A DNA stretch of 64,000 bases, from assembly GCF_024746795.1 (NCBI RefSeq), contig NZ_CP080524.1, positions 372,001-436,000 of the forward strand, given 5' to 3'. Source of the stretch: Mesorhizobium sp. AR10 (GTDB taxonomy: Bacteria; Pseudomonadota; Alphaproteobacteria; Rhizobiales; Rhizobiaceae). The notes beneath the pieces were generated by a model. It made no database searches and had not been told where the DNA came from. It saw only the letters and a list, made by a program, of their open reading frames with translations. Made by a program: the position numbers and the translations under genes. Positions 35,016 through 44,698 of this stretch are shown here, piece by piece (position 1 is the stretch's first letter; every line of letters starts with the position of its first letter).

Positions 35016-37310
35016 ATGAAGGTTGCGGTTCTCGGCGGTGGACCAGCCGGCCTCTATTTTGCCATCTCGATGAAGCTCAGGGACGCCGCGCACGAGGTGA
35101 CGGTGTTCGAGCGTAACCGCGCCGACGACACATTCGGCTGGGGCGTCGTGCTTTCGGCCGAGACGCTGGAGAACCTGACCAGGAACGATCCGGTCAGCGC
35201 CGTCTGGATCCGGAAACATTTCGCCTATTGGGACGACATCGCCGTCATCCATGACGGCGTGCGCACGGTTTCGACCGGCCATGGCTTCTGCGGCATCGGT
35301 CGCAAGCGGCTGCTTGTCCTGCTGCAACGGCGGGCGCGCGAACTCGGCGTCAAGCTGATGTTCGAGACGGATATCCCCGATCCCAAACCTTACATGGAAA
35401 CGCACGACCTGGTGGTCGCCGCCGATGGGCTGAACTCAAGAGCGCGGAACACCTTCGTCGACGTGTTCAAGCCCGACATCGACACCCGCAAATGCAAGTT
35501 CGTGTGGCTCGGCACGCAACAGAAATTCGATGACGCCTTCACCTTCATCTTCGAGAAAACGGAGCATGGCTGGGTGTGGGCGCACGCCTACCAGTTCGAC
35601 AGCGACACGGCGACCTTCATCGTCGAATGCAGCGAACAGACATGGGAGGGTTTCGGCTTCGGCGCTATGTCGCAGCAGGAATCGATCGCCGTCTGCGAAC
35701 GGATCTTTGCCAGGCATCTTGGCGGCCACGCACTGATGACCAACGCCAACCACATCAGGGGTTCGGCCTGGATCAATTTCCCGCGCGTGCTGTGCGAGCG
35801 CTGGTCATACAAGAATCTCGCGCTGATGGGCGACGCCGCGGCATCAGCGCATTTCTCCATCGGTTCCGGCACCAAGCTGGCGTTGGAAAGCGCGGTGGCG
35901 CTGGCAGACTATGTCGAATCCGAACCAGATCTCGAGGCGGCGTTCCGCAAATATGAGGACGCGCGCCGCACCGAGGTGCTGAAGCTGCAGTCGGCGGCGC
36001 GCAATTCGCTCGAATGGTTCGAGGAGGTGGAGCGCTATCTCGGCCTCGATCCGGTACAGTTCAACTATTCGCTTTTGACCCGGTCGCAGCGCATCAGCCA
36101 CGAGAATCTCAGGCTGCGCGATGCCGAATGGCTTGCCGGCGCGGAGGAATGGTTCCAGCGCCAGGCCGGCGCCGGTGGCAACAGCTTGCGCCGGGCGCCG
36201 ATGTTCGCGCCGTTCCGGCTGCGCGACATGGCGCTGCAGAACCGCATCGTCGTCTCGCCGATGGCGCAGTACAAGGCCGTCGACGGCTGTCCGACCGACT
36301 GGCATTTCGCCCATTATGCCGAGCGGGCCAAGGGCGGCGCCGGCCTGCTCTACATCGAGATGACCTGCGTCAGCCCTGAGGGCCGCATCACGCCCGGCTG
36401 CCCCGGTTTCTACGCGCCCGAACACGAGGTGGCGTGGAAGCGGCTGGTCGATTTCGTCCATACCGAGACCGAGGCGAAGATCTGCGCGCAGATCGGCCAT
36501 TCCGGCGCCAAGGGTTCGACCCGGCTCGGCTGGCAAGGCACCGATGTGCCGCTAACCTCGGGCAACTGGCCGGTGATGGCGGCGTCGGCTGTCGCGTGGT
36601 CGCCTGAGAATCAGGTGCCAAAGGCGATGGACCGCGCTGACATGAACAGCGTGCGCGACGAGTTCGTGGCCTCGGCCGAGATGGCTGATCGTTGCGGCTT
36701 CGACATGCTGGAGATCCATGCCGCGCACGGCTATCTCCTGTCGTCCTTCATCACGCCGATCACCAACCGGCGCACCGACGCCTATGGCGGTTCGATGGAA
36801 AACCGCATGCGCTATCCGCTCGAAGTATTCCGCGCCGTGCGGGCGGCATGGCCGGCGGAAAAACCGATCTCGATGCGCATCTCGGCCAATGACTGGTTCG
36901 GCATCGAAGGCGTGACGCCGGCCGACGCGGTCAAGATCGCCAAGCTGTTGCACGAGGCCGGTGTCGACATCTGCGACGTCTCCGCCGGGCAGACCTCGGC
37001 CGGGGCAAAACCCGTCTATGGCCGCATGTTCCAGACGCCGTTTTCCGACCGCATCCGCAACGAGGTTGGCATGGCGACGATGGCGGTCGGCAACATCTAT
37101 GAGCCTGACCATGTCAATTCGATCCTGATGGCCGGCCGCGCCGATCTGGTCGCCCTGGCACGGCCGCATCTCGCCGACCCCTACTGGACGCTGCATGCCG
37201 CAGTGACCCTTGGCGATCGCGGCGTCAAATGGCCGGATCCCTATCTGCCGGGACGCGACCAGATCTATCGGCTGGCTGAGCGCGATGCGGCCGCGGGGCT
37301 GAAAGTATGA
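35016..37310 (+). CDS. Fused flavin monooxygenase / Old Yellow Enzyme (2-aminobenzoyl-CoA monooxygenase-reductase or salicylyl-CoA hydroxylase type)
   Basis: A 764-residue two-domain flavoprotein. Residues 1-385 are a class A FAD monooxygenase with [13 protein letters not shown] near residue 6, the second FAD motif [19 protein letters not shown] and ADGLNSRAR. From about residue 393 an Old-Yellow-Enzyme reductase follows ([49 protein letters not shown]). This exact architecture is known for 2-aminobenzoyl-CoA monooxygenase/reductase of Azoarcus evansii, which dearomatises anthraniloyl-CoA; databases also use the salicylyl-CoA 5-hydroxylase name. It leads a coupled operon. No aryl-CoA ligase of the benzoate type is in the window. 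Confidence 0.88.
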   Translation: MKVAVLGGGPAGLYFAISMKLRDAAHEVTVFERNRADDTFGWGVVLSAETLENLTRNDPVSAVWIRKHFAYWDDIAVIHDGVRTVSTGHGFCGIGRKRLLVLLQRRARELGVKLMFETDIPDPKPYMETHDLVVAADGLNSRARNTFVDVFKPDIDTRKCKFVWLGTQQKFDDAFTFIFEKTEHGWVWAHAYQFDSDTATFIVECSEQTWEGFGFGAMSQQESIAVCERIFARHLGGHALMTNANHIRGSAWINFPRVLCERWSYKNLALMGDAAASAHFSIGSGTKLALESAVALADYVESEPDLEAAFRKYEDARRTEVLKLQSAARNSLEWFEEVERYLGLDPVQFNYSLLTRSQRISHENLRLRDAEWLAGAEEWFQRQAGAGGNSLRRAPMFAPFRLRDMALQNRIVVSPMAQYKAVDGCPTDWHFAHYAERAKGGAGLLYIEMTCVSPEGRITPGCPGFYAPEHEVAWKRLVDFVHTETEAKICAQIGHSGAKGSTRLGWQGTDVPLTSGNWPVMAASAVAWSPENQVPKAMDRADMNSVRDEFVASAEMADRCGFDMLEIHAAHGYLLSSFITPITNRRTDAYGGSMENRMRYPLEVFRAVRAAWPAEKPISMRISANDWFGIEGVTPADAVKIAKLLHEAGVDICDVSAGQTSAGAKPVYGRMFQTPFSDRIRNEVGMATMAVGNIYEPDHVNSILMAGRADLVALARPHLADPYWTLHAAVTLGDRGVKWPDPYLPGRDQIYRLAERDAAAGLKV

Positions 37311-38080
37311 GTGGCGGCGCAACGATCACCGCAAAGCATGCGCTGGTCACTGGCGGCGGCTCCGGTGTCGGAAGGGCCATCGCGCTGGCGCTGGCCGGTG
37401 CCGGCATCAATGTGACGATCTGCGGCCGGCGCGAGGCAGCGCTTGCCGAGGTCGCCAAGGAGAACGACCGTATTTTCGGTATCACTGCCGACGTCACCGA
37501 CGAAGCCTCGATGGCTTCCTTGTACAGCCAGGCGGAGGCGGCACGCGGGCCTATCGACATCGTCGTCGCCAATGCCGGCATGTCCGGCAGCGCACCGGCG
37601 CACAGAACCGCCCTCACCGACTGGCAGCGCACGCTCGACGTCAACCTCACCGGTGCGTTCCTGACAGCGAAACCGGCACTGGCCGGCATGGTCGCGCGGA
37701 AGACAGGCCGGATCGTCTTCGTCGCTTCGACGGCCGGCCTGAAAGGCTATCCCTATGTCGCGGCTTACGTCGCCGCCAAGCACGGTGTCGTCGGGTTGAT
37801 GCGGGCGCTTGCCGCCGAGACCGCCAAATCCGGCGTGACCGTCAATGCCGTCTGCCCCGGCTTCGTCGAGACCGAAATGCTGGAAACATCCATCCAGCGC
37901 ATCGTCGAAAAAACCGGCCGCTCGGTCGAGGACGCGCGAACCAGCCTCTCTTCGACAAATCCGCAGGGACGCTTCATCCAGCCGGAGGAAGTCGCAGCCA
38001 CGGTGCTGTGGGTGTGCAGCGACGCCGCCGGATCGATCACCGGACAGACCATCTCAATTTCAGGAGGCGAGACATGGTAG
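37307..38080 (+). CDS. Short-chain dehydrogenase/reductase
   Basis: A 257-residue SDR with cofactor motif TGGGSGVG near residues 15-22, NAG in VVANAGMS, catalytic Ser in VFVASTAG and Tyr/Lys in YVAAKHG. The C-terminal ISISGGETW is usual for classical SDRs. In an aryl-CoA pathway such an enzyme would oxidise a 3-hydroxyacyl-CoA-like ring alcohol. It overlaps the preceding stop by ATGA and the following MarR start by 7 bases, so it is firmly in the operon. Confidence 0.92.
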   Translation: MSGGATITAKHALVTGGGSGVGRAIALALAGAGINVTICGRREAALAEVAKENDRIFGITADVTDEASMASLYSQAEAARGPIDIVVANAGMSGSAPAHRTALTDWQRTLDVNLTGAFLTAKPALAGMVARKTGRIVFVASTAGLKGYPYVAAYVAAKHGVVGLMRALAAETAKSGVTVNAVCPGFVETEMLETSIQRIVEKTGRSVEDARTSLSSTNPQGRFIQPEEVAATVLWVCSDAAGSITGQTISISGGETW

Positions 38081-38544
38081 CCGGCCCTCTGCCCGCGCCG
38101 TCCGGACCCGGCAAGGACCGGCTGCGTCTGTGGATACGTCTGCTGCGGGCGTCCCGCACCATCGAGGCCGAGCTGCGCGAGCGCCTGAAAAAAGAATTCA
38201 ACACGACGCTGCCGCGCTTCGACGTGATGGCGGCGCTCTATCGTGTGCCGGAAGGCATGCTGATGAGCGATCTGTCGCGCTTCCTCCTGGTGTCCAACGG
38301 CAATGTCACGGGCATTGTCGACCGGCTCGTGTCAGAGGGACTCGTCGCCCGTGCCCGGCGCAACGGCGACCGCCGCACTTCGATGGTTCGGCTGACGGAA
38401 GAAGGCTCGAAGGCCTTCGCCGTGATCGCCGCCGCGCATGAAGGCTGGGTCGGCGAGTTGCTGGGCACTGTGAGCGAGGACGAAGCGCACCGGCTGACCG
38501 GCATGCTGACCTCGTTCCGCAGCAATTGGGAGGGCAGGGAATGA
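38074..38544 (+). CDS. MarR-family transcriptional regulator
   Basis: A 156-residue regulator embedded in the catabolic operon. The winged helix reads [16 protein letters not shown], then [23 protein letters not shown], then [18 protein letters not shown] with the conserved wing Asp-Arg-Arg. AGGAGG lies 8 bases before ATG 38074. Its position suggests autoregulation through operator site B and perhaps control of sites A, C and D. An acyl-CoA intermediate is a likely ligand by analogy with other aromatic-CoA MarR proteins; this is inference. Confidence 0.9.
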   Translation: MVAGPLPAPSGPGKDRLRLWIRLLRASRTIEAELRERLKKEFNTTLPRFDVMAALYRVPEGMLMSDLSRFLLVSNGNVTGIVDRLVSEGLVARARRNGDRRTSMVRLTEEGSKAFAVIAAAHEGWVGELLGTVSEDEAHRLTGMLTSFRSNWEGRE

Positions 38545-39353
38545 CCGAGATGGCTGGCCGCGAGCCGAAGCATTTCCTCTGGCAGGTCGAGGGCAAGGTT
38601 GCAAAAGTCCGGCTCGACCGGCCGGAGCGCAAGAACCCGTTGACCTTCGAGAGCTATGCCGAATTGCGCGATATTTTTCGCGACCTCGTCTATGCCGACG
38701 ATGTCGATGCGGTGGTGTTCCTGTCCAATGGCGGCAATTTCTGCTCCGGCGGCGATGTTCACGACATTATCGGCCCGCTGGTCAAGATGGACATGAAGCA
38801 ACTTCTCGCCTTCACCCGCATGACCGGCGATTTCGTCAAGGCGATGCTGAATTGCGGCAAGCCGATCATTTCGGCGGTCGACGGCGTGGCGGTCGGCGCC
38901 GGTGCTATCATCGCCATGGCCTCGGACATCCGCATCGCCACGCCGGAAGCCAAGACGGCCTTCCTGTTCACTCGCGTCGGCCTCGCCGGTTGCGACATGG
39001 GCGCCTGCGCGATCCTGCCGCGCATCATCGGCCAGGGCCGCGCCGCCGAACTGCTCTACACCGGCCGCACGATGACGGCGGCCGAAGGCGAGCGCTGGGG
39101 CTTCTACAACCGGCTGGTCGATGCCACAGCCCTTGAGACCGAGGCGCTCGACATGGTGGCGCGCATCGTTTCCGGGCCGACCTTCGCACACGGCATCACC
39201 AAGACGCAGCTGAACCAGGAATGGTCGATGGGCCTCGACCAGGCGATCGAGGCGGAGGCTCAGGCGCAGGCGATCTGCATGCAGACGGGCGATTTCGAGC
39301 GCGCCTACAAGGCATTCGTCGCCAAGGGAAAACCGGTGTTCGAGGGCAATTGA
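38541..39353 (+). CDS. Enoyl-CoA hydratase/isomerase-family protein
   Basis: A 270-residue crotonase-fold enzyme. The oxyanion-hole segments are [14 protein letters not shown] near residue 62 and [20 protein letters not shown] near residue 113. The charged pair of classical hydratases is not obvious in [14 protein letters not shown], so ring hydrolysis or isomerisation is as possible as hydration. It joins the MarR gene by an ATGA overlap. The palindromic element follows and separates it from the dehydrogenase gene. Confidence 0.9.
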   Translation: MTEMAGREPKHFLWQVEGKVAKVRLDRPERKNPLTFESYAELRDIFRDLVYADDVDAVVFLSNGGNFCSGGDVHDIIGPLVKMDMKQLLAFTRMTGDFVKAMLNCGKPIISAVDGVAVGAGAIIAMASDIRIATPEAKTAFLFTRVGLAGCDMGACAILPRIIGQGRAAELLYTGRTMTAAEGERWGFYNRLVDATALETEALDMVARIVSGPTFAHGITKTQLNQEWSMGLDQAIEAEAQAQAICMQTGDFERAYKAFVAKGKPVFEGN

Positions 39354-39387
39354 GGATGTTCCTTTCTATCGAGACATTGGCGGGACA

Positions 39388-39548
39388 GCGCCCCCCTCTG
39401 GCCTGCCGGCCATCTCCCCCTCTAGGGGGGAGATGGCCTCTCGTCTCGGCCTTCGCCAATCGCCAGCGCCGCAAAATGGGGACCGGCGCCAAAGCAGCCA
39501 ATCTCCCCCCTAGAGGGGGAGATGTCCGGCAGGACAGAGGGGGGCGCC
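39388..39548. repeat. Long palindromic intergenic element, copy 2
   Basis: Same family as 14554-14714: the outer arm is GCGCCCCCCTCTGGCCTGCC and the inner arm is CATCTCCCCCTCTAGGG, with the right arm complementary to both. The spacer again contains CGGCCTTCGCCAATCGCC. It lies inside the catabolic operon, between the hydratase and dehydrogenase genes, where a hairpin could reduce downstream expression. Confidence 0.9.
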
Positions 39549-39584
39549 GTAGAGCGCAAGGCTTGGGGAACAACGGAGGCATCT

Positions 39585-40733
39585 ATGCCTGACCGCTCCT
39601 TCCTCAACTGGCCCTTCTTCGAGGACCGACACCGCGTGCTCTCCGAAAAGCTGGACGCCTGGTGCGCGAAAAACCTGCCGGTCGATCATCATGACGTCGA
39701 CGCCGCCTGTCGCGAGCTGGTGGCGAGACTGGGCAAGGACGGCTGGCTGAAGCCGACAGCGCTCGATGTGGACAATCCGGGACCACTCGACGTGCGCACG
39801 CTGTGCATCACCCGCGAGACGCTGGCCCGGCATGACGGGCTGGCCGACTTCGCCTTCGCCATGCAAGGGCTCGGCACCGGCGCGCTCAGCCTGTTCGGCA
39901 CGCCGCAGCAACAGAAATGGTTGGCGAAGACCCGCGTCGGCAAAGCGATTTCTGCCTTTGCCTTGTCGGAACCACGCTCGGGGTCGGATGTCGCCAATAT
40001 GGAGATGGCAGCGGCCCGTGACGGCGACGACTATGTTCTGTCCGGCGAAAAGACCTGGATCTCCAATGGCGGCATCGCCGACCTCTATGTCGTCTTCGCC
40101 CGCACCGGCGAGGCGCCGGGCGCCAAAGGTCTTTCGGCGTTCATCGTACCCGCGCAGACCAAGGGCCTGACCATCGCCGAGCGGCTGGAGGTGATCGCGC
40201 CACATCCGCTGGCGCGCCTGTCGTTCGACCAGGTCCGCATTCCGGCCTCGTCGCTGATCGGCAGACCGGGCGACGGTTTCCACATCGCCATGTCGGTGCT
40301 CGACGTGTTCCGCTCTACCGTCGGCGCGGCAGCACTCGGCTTTGCCCGGCGCGCACTGGATGAAAGCATCAAAAGAGTGGCCGAGCGCAAACTGTTCGGC
40401 GCGCCGATGGCCGAGTTGCAGATGGTGCAGGGCCACATCGCCGACATGGCGCTCGACGTCGATGCTGCAGCACTTCTCGTCTATCGCGCTGCCTGGACCA
40501 AGGACATGGGTGCTGCCCGTGTCACCCGCGAAGCGGCGATGGCTAAACTGTTTGCCACCGACAAAGCGCAAGAGGTGATCGACAAGGCTGTGCAGTTGCA
40601 TGGCGGCGACGGCGTCCGAAAAGGCCACATCGTTGAAAGCCTCTACCGCGAGATCCGCGCGCTGCGCATCTACGAGGGTGCTTCGGACGTGCAGAAGGTG
40701 GTGATTGCGCGGCAGGTCATGGGCGCGGCCTGA
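39585..40733 (+). CDS. Acyl-CoA dehydrogenase
   Basis: A 382-residue FAD enzyme. The FAD-contact segment [15 protein letters not shown] lies near residue 125, WISNGG near residue 160, and the C-terminal signature [20 protein letters not shown] closes the protein. In the operon it would oxidise a cyclic acyl-CoA. GGAGG lies 5 bases before ATG 39585; the longer frame runs back into the palindromic element and is not used. Confidence 0.92.
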   Translation: MPDRSFLNWPFFEDRHRVLSEKLDAWCAKNLPVDHHDVDAACRELVARLGKDGWLKPTALDVDNPGPLDVRTLCITRETLARHDGLADFAFAMQGLGTGALSLFGTPQQQKWLAKTRVGKAISAFALSEPRSGSDVANMEMAAARDGDDYVLSGEKTWISNGGIADLYVVFARTGEAPGAKGLSAFIVPAQTKGLTIAERLEVIAPHPLARLSFDQVRIPASSLIGRPGDGFHIAMSVLDVFRSTVGAAALGFARRALDESIKRVAERKLFGAPMAELQMVQGHIADMALDVDAAALLVYRAAWTKDMGAARVTREAAMAKLFATDKAQEVIDKAVQLHGGDGVRKGHIVESLYREIRALRIYEGASDVQKVVIARQVMGAA

Positions 40734-40815
40734 AGTTCGCGCGGGGAAATTGCAGATTGAACTGTTTTCGAACGTCGACATTGCGAACCGAGTTTTAGGA
40801 ATCGGGAGGTTTTGA

Positions 40816-41211
40816 ATGCACACCATCCTGCAGCCGGAAGGCTGGGCGAAACCCAAAGGCTACGCCAATGGCGTCGCGGCGCGCGGGCGACTGGTCTTCG
40901 TTGGCGGGCAGGTCGGCTGGAGCGGGCAATGCCAGTTCGAGACCGATGATTTTGTCGGCCAGGTGCGGCAGACATTGGCCAACATCGTCGCCATTGTGGC
41001 CGAGGCCGGCGGCAAGCCTGAGCATATCACCTCGATGACCTGGTATTTTACTGACAAGGCCGAATATCTGGCCAATCTCAGGGGTATCGGCGAGGCCTAT
41101 CGCGAGGTGATCGGGCGGCACTATCCGGCCATGGCCGCCATGCAGGTGATGGCGCTGGTCGAGGATCGCGCCAAGGTCGAGATCCAGGCTACGGCGGTCA
41201 TACCTGAGTGA
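40816..41211 (+). CDS. Rid-family (YjgF/YER057c/UK114) protein, atypical
   Basis: A 131-residue Rid-fold protein (FVGGQVGWSGQ; QTLANIVAIVAEAGGKPEHITSMTWY; VEIQATAVIPE). RidA itself hydrolyses reactive enamines and imines through a conserved Arg just before the last strand. In my alignment that position is Leu (MALVEDRAKVEIQ), so this is probably a different Rid subfamily with another activity. Placement in an aminobenzoyl-CoA-type operon makes enamine or imine handling attractive all the same. AGGAATCGGGAGG-like purines precede ATG 40816. Confidence 0.87.
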   Translation: MHTILQPEGWAKPKGYANGVAARGRLVFVGGQVGWSGQCQFETDDFVGQVRQTLANIVAIVAEAGGKPEHITSMTWYFTDKAEYLANLRGIGEAYREVIGRHYPAMAAMQVMALVEDRAKVEIQATAVIPE

Positions 41212-41254
41212 CCTTTGGTTATCCCGGAGTAGCCGTTGGCTATCCCGGAGTGAG

Positions 41255-42346
41255 TTACCCGCGAAGGCCCGCCTGTCTCAGAAGGGGCAGCACGCGGCCG
41301 CAGAAATAGGGCAGCTCCTGCGTGTAGTTTACGAAGGACAGCGCGATCCCCTGATAGCCTTGCTCGGCGATGGCGACCATATCAGCGGCGATGGTTTCCG
41401 GCGTCCCGATCAGCGGATAGGTCCCGGCGCCGCCAGCGAAGCGCTGCCGGTAGCGGTCATAGGCATGCGGGTCGTGGGACTGCGAGAATTCCTTCTTGCT
41501 CGCCATGTGGGCATCGACCGCATTATGATCGGCCATATCAACGGCATAGCGCGAGTAGTAGGCCTGCGCCTCCTCCATCGTCTCGCGGCAGACGACATGC
41601 GCCACCGTATAGACGCCGACATCGCGCCCATGCTTGTCGGTGCGCTCGCGTATGTCGGCGACGTGCTTTCCGGCATCAGCCATTTCGGAAAAAGTCGTGA
41701 ACAGGTAGTCGCATTTGGCGGCGGCGAAATCCCGGCCCGGCCCGCCGAAAGCGGCGTTCATGGTCACCGGCCGCGGAAGCTGCAGGCTGGCCGGCCGGCT
41801 CACCGCCTCCCTGAGGCGATAATAGGTGCCTTCGTAGTCGAGCGGCTGGTCCGAGGTGTAAAGCTTTTCCAGGATTTCGATCCATTCGGCTGCCTGGTCG
41901 TAGCCCTTCTCGACCAGGGGCGTGCCGAACATGCCGAATTCCTTGGGATTCCAGCCGCAGACGATGTTGAGCCCCGCGCGACCCTGGCTGATGTGGTCGA
42001 CTGTCGCCAGTGCCTTGGCGGCATAGAGCGGATGCACGAGCGGCACGTGTACGGTCATGAACAGGCCGATCTGCTCGGTGGCCACGGCAAGTGCCGCCGC
42101 CCAGGTGAAGGTCTCGAACGACCACTCCCGCACCTTGTTGCGGCCACCGAAGCCGCGCCAGCGCGCGATCGGCAGCATGAATTCCAGCCCCGCGCGATCG
42201 GCGATCCGGGCAGCCGTCAGATTGTCCTGCCAGCTCGCCGTCCAGCGTTCCGGCACATCGGTAATCGCAAGCCCGCCATCGGCGTTGGTCGAAAAGATGC
42301 CGAGCTTCAACCTGTTCGGGCCATGCAGGGGATGGGCTTTGATCAT
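41255..42346 (-). CDS. LLM-class flavin-dependent monooxygenase (RutA-like)
   Basis: A 363-residue luciferase-like FMN monooxygenase. Typical segments are FMLPIARWRGFGG, TEQIGLFMTVHVPLVHP, HISQGRAGLNIVCGWNPKEF and the late GTPETIAADMVAIAEQG. The branch includes RutA, which opens the pyrimidine ring, and dimethylsulfone or alkanesulfonate enzymes. The target here is unknown; ring or amide cleavage is possible. It needs reduced FMN from a separate reductase, not seen nearby. It converges on the Rid gene and is divergent from the HpaI-type gene across operator site C. Confidence 0.87.
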   Translation of the reverse strand: MIKAHPLHGPNRLKLGIFSTNADGGLAITDVPERWTASWQDNLTAARIADRAGLEFMLPIARWRGFGGRNKVREWSFETFTWAAALAVATEQIGLFMTVHVPLVHPLYAAKALATVDHISQGRAGLNIVCGWNPKEFGMFGTPLVEKGYDQAAEWIEILEKLYTSDQPLDYEGTYYRLREAVSRPASLQLPRPVTMNAAFGGPGRDFAAAKCDYLFTTFSEMADAGKHVADIRERTDKHGRDVGVYTVAHVVCRETMEEAQAYYSRYAVDMADHNAVDAHMASKKEFSQSHDPHAYDRYRQRFAGGAGTYPLIGTPETIAADMVAIAEQGYQGIALSFVNYTQELPYFCGRVLPLLRQAGLRG

Positions 42347-42393
42347 GTCTGAAAACTCTCGGCGGGAGACGGCAGGCTACGGTTCCAGGAAAA

Positions 42394-42411
42394 TATTTCA
42401 AGCCTGAAATA
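42394..42411. promoter_or_regulatory. Putative MarR operator, site C
   Basis: TATTTCAAGCCTGAAATA, a dyad with perfect 7-base arms (TATTTCA/TGAAATA), in the 124-bp divergent gap between the LLM monooxygenase and HpaI-type aldolase genes. It fits TTYAAGCNTRAAR. Confidence 0.62.
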
Positions 42412-42470
42412 GCTTCGCTCGACCGTCGTTTGCGGATATGGATTTGGACAGGATCAGGAAAGGGATGGGC

Positions 42471-43274
42471 ATGAGTGAATTCCGCCAGAAATCCATCGGC
42501 AAGAAGAACCTCGTCGGCTCGTTCGCCGCCATACCGCATGCGGTTGCGGTGGAGGTGATGGCGCAGTCCGGTCTCGATTTCCTCTGCATCGATTGGGAGC
42601 ATGCCCAGATATCCAGGGGCACGATCGAAAACATGGTACGGGCGGCCGACATTCATCGGGTGCCCGTCATGGTGCGCGTCCCAGGCCACCAGCCGGAGGC
42701 GATCGCCAACGCGTTGGACAGCGGCGCGCAAGGCGTTCTTATCCCGCGTATCTCGACCGCCGCCCAGGCTCAGGCGGCTGTGAAGGCCTCGCGCTATCCG
42801 CCGATGGGCGAGCGCGGCGTCGGCCCCGGCCGGGCCGCCGGTTATGGCTACCGCATCCCTGAATATCTCACCGAGGCCAATGCCAGAACCGTTGTCGCGG
42901 TGCAGGTAGAGACCGCCGAAGGGCTCGCCAATATCGAAGAGATTGCCGCCGTGGACGGCGTCGACGTGATCTTCGTCGGCCCCGGTGACCTTTCGGTGTC
43001 GATCGATGCGCTTGGCCCGAAAGGCGCCGGCAAGCTCGATGCGGCGATCCACACGATCATTGGCGCGACGATCGCGCACGACAAGGCCGCCGGCATATTT
43101 TGCGCCAGCCCGCAGCCGGTCGGCCAATGGGCGGCCATCGGCGCCAGCTTCTTCATCCTGGCCAGCGACACGATGTTTCTCGGCGCCGGCGCTGCAGCCA
43201 ACTATGCCGCCGCCCGCGCCGAATTGGCGCCAGACGGGGGGCCGGTAACGGGTCTGGGCGTGTATTCGCGGTGA
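42471..43274 (+). CDS. HpcH/HpaI-family aldolase
   Basis: A 267-residue metal-dependent class II aldolase of the HpaI type. Key segments are LCIDWEHAQISRGTIE, VMVRVPGHQPE (active-site Arg), PPMGERGVGPGRAAGYGY, VAVQVETAEGLANIEEI (metal Glu) and VIFVGPGDLSVSID (metal Asp). The family splits 4-hydroxy-2-oxo acids to pyruvate and an aldehyde, as in meta-cleavage pathways. AGGAAAGG lies 7 bases before ATG 42471, which is preferred over ATG 42465 and 42438. Confidence 0.9.
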   Translation: MSEFRQKSIGKKNLVGSFAAIPHAVAVEVMAQSGLDFLCIDWEHAQISRGTIENMVRAADIHRVPVMVRVPGHQPEAIANALDSGAQGVLIPRISTAAQAQAAVKASRYPPMGERGVGPGRAAGYGYRIPEYLTEANARTVVAVQVETAEGLANIEEIAAVDGVDVIFVGPGDLSVSIDALGPKGAGKLDAAIHTIIGATIAHDKAAGIFCASPQPVGQWAAIGASFFILASDTMFLGAGAAANYAAARAELAPDGGPVTGLGVYSR

Positions 43275-43288
43275 CAAAGCGAAAAACT

Positions 43289-43302
43289 TTTTAAGCTTAA
43301 AA
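43289..43302. promoter_or_regulatory. Putative MarR operator, site D
   Basis: TTTTAAGCTTAAAA is a perfect 14-base palindrome, 15 bases after the aldolase stop and 126 bases before the aminotransferase start. It fits TTYAAGCNTRAAR. Confidence 0.6.
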
Positions 43303-43427
43303 CTTTTTCCTTGAAAAGTCCGGGGCTTTGGATAAGCATTCAATATCGACCGTTACTGCCGTGCCGGACGGGCTTGCCGGCAGTCCTGTCGAGGCGTTCA
43401 GGGTGCGAGGTTCAGTCCTTGTCGTTC

Positions 43428-44624
43428 ATGCTGCCCCAGTCATCGTCTCTGGCCAGCGCGCGTTACGCTTTCGATGGCGTGCGCGCACAAATTCGCGATC
43501 TGCACACCGAAAACATCGCCAACCTTGCCGTGCGCGCCCGCGAACTGGGCGACGTGATCGCGCTCTGGTATGGCGAAGGCGACATGGTAACGCCGGCCTT
43601 CATCCGCGACGCGGCCAAGGCGGCGTTCGATGAAGGCCTGACCTTCTACGTTCCCAACATGCGCGGCCATGGGCCGTTGAATGACGCGTTGTCGGAATAC
43701 CAGTCGCGCATCCACGGCCGGCCGATACCGATCGCGCGCACCACCGTCACGCCGGGCGGCATGCAGGCTCTGTATCTGGCGCTGGAACTGCTAGTCGATA
43801 CCGGCACCAATGTCGTCTACGTCGCGCCGCAATGGCCCAACATCCACAATGCCATCCACCTGATCGGCGGCGAGCCGCGGCCGTTTTCACTCGATTTCAA
43901 AGGCGACTGGAAGCTCGACCTCGACCGGCTGTTTGCCACCTGCGACGCGCGCACGCGCGCGATCTTCCTGTCGACGCCTTCGAACCCGACGGGCTGGACC
44001 GCGTCGCGCGAGGAGATGCAGGCGCTGCTCGAGTTCAGCCGGCGCACCGGCATCTGGATCATCTCCGACGAGGTCTATGGCCGGCTCTATTTCAACGGCG
44101 TGGTGGCGCCCTCGGTGCTGCAGATCGCCGAGGACGGAGACAGGGTGCTGTCGGTCAACAGCTTCTCGAAAGCCTGGGCGATGACCGGCTGGCGGGTCGG
44201 CTGGCTGACGCATCCGTCTGGCGTCGCCGACCAGCTCGGCGCCATGAGCCAATATATCAACAGCGGCACGGCGGCCCCGATCCAGGCCGGCGCGGTCGCG
44301 GCGATCCGCCAGGGTGAGCCGCTGGTCGAGGAGATCCGGCAGCGGATCAAGACCGGCCTTGACCTTGCCTATGACAGGCTGGCGCAGATTCCCGGCATCG
44401 TGCTGCCCAAAAAGCCGCGCGGCGGCATGTATGCGTTCTTTGCAATGGAAGGCGAAAGCGACGCCCGTCGCGCCTGCGCCAGGATCCTGGAAACGGCGCG
44501 CGTCGGGTTGGCGCCCGGCCATCTGTTCGGAAGTTCGGCAACGCCCTTCCTGCGCATGTGTGTCTGTCGCGACCGCGACCAGATTGCGACCGCGCTCGAT
44601 CGCATGGCCGCTGCAATGAATTGA
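43428..44624 (+). CDS. Class I/II PLP-dependent aminotransferase
   Basis: A 398-residue fold-type I aminotransferase. The cofactor lysine is in SVNSFSKAWAMTGWRVGW near residue 247, preceded by STPSNPTGW near residue 184 and ISDEVYGRLYF near residue 213; the C-terminal Arg for the carboxylate is in FLRMCVCRD. It could form or remove an amino group on an aromatic amino acid, for example giving the aryl-pyruvate used by IorAB; this link is inference. ATG 43428 is chosen from family length; the longer frame has no support. Confidence 0.88.
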   Translation: MLPQSSSLASARYAFDGVRAQIRDLHTENIANLAVRARELGDVIALWYGEGDMVTPAFIRDAAKAAFDEGLTFYVPNMRGHGPLNDALSEYQSRIHGRPIPIARTTVTPGGMQALYLALELLVDTGTNVVYVAPQWPNIHNAIHLIGGEPRPFSLDFKGDWKLDLDRLFATCDARTRAIFLSTPSNPTGWTASREEMQALLEFSRRTGIWIISDEVYGRLYFNGVVAPSVLQIAEDGDRVLSVNSFSKAWAMTGWRVGWLTHPSGVADQLGAMSQYINSGTAAPIQAGAVAAIRQGEPLVEEIRQRIKTGLDLAYDRLAQIPGIVLPKKPRGGMYAFFAMEGESDARRACARILETARVGLAPGHLFGSSATPFLRMCVCRDRDQIATALDRMAAAMN

Positions 44625-44698
44625 CGCTCCGCCAGAAGCGAGGCGGCAAATAACCGTGCGGGGCCAAACCCGCCCGATCAACAACAGAGGGAACAAAA

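Noticed and set aside
35016..36200. Stand-alone salicylate hydroxylase
   Set aside because: The frame continues without break into an Old-Yellow-Enzyme domain, and the combined length fits the fused CoA-ester enzymes instead.
41215..41252. Short tandem repeat (TTGGTTATCCCGGAGT, TTGGCTATCCCGGAGT) between the Rid and LLM genes
   Set aside because: Two imperfect copies of about 16 bases in a convergent gap; it gives no stem and no likely function.
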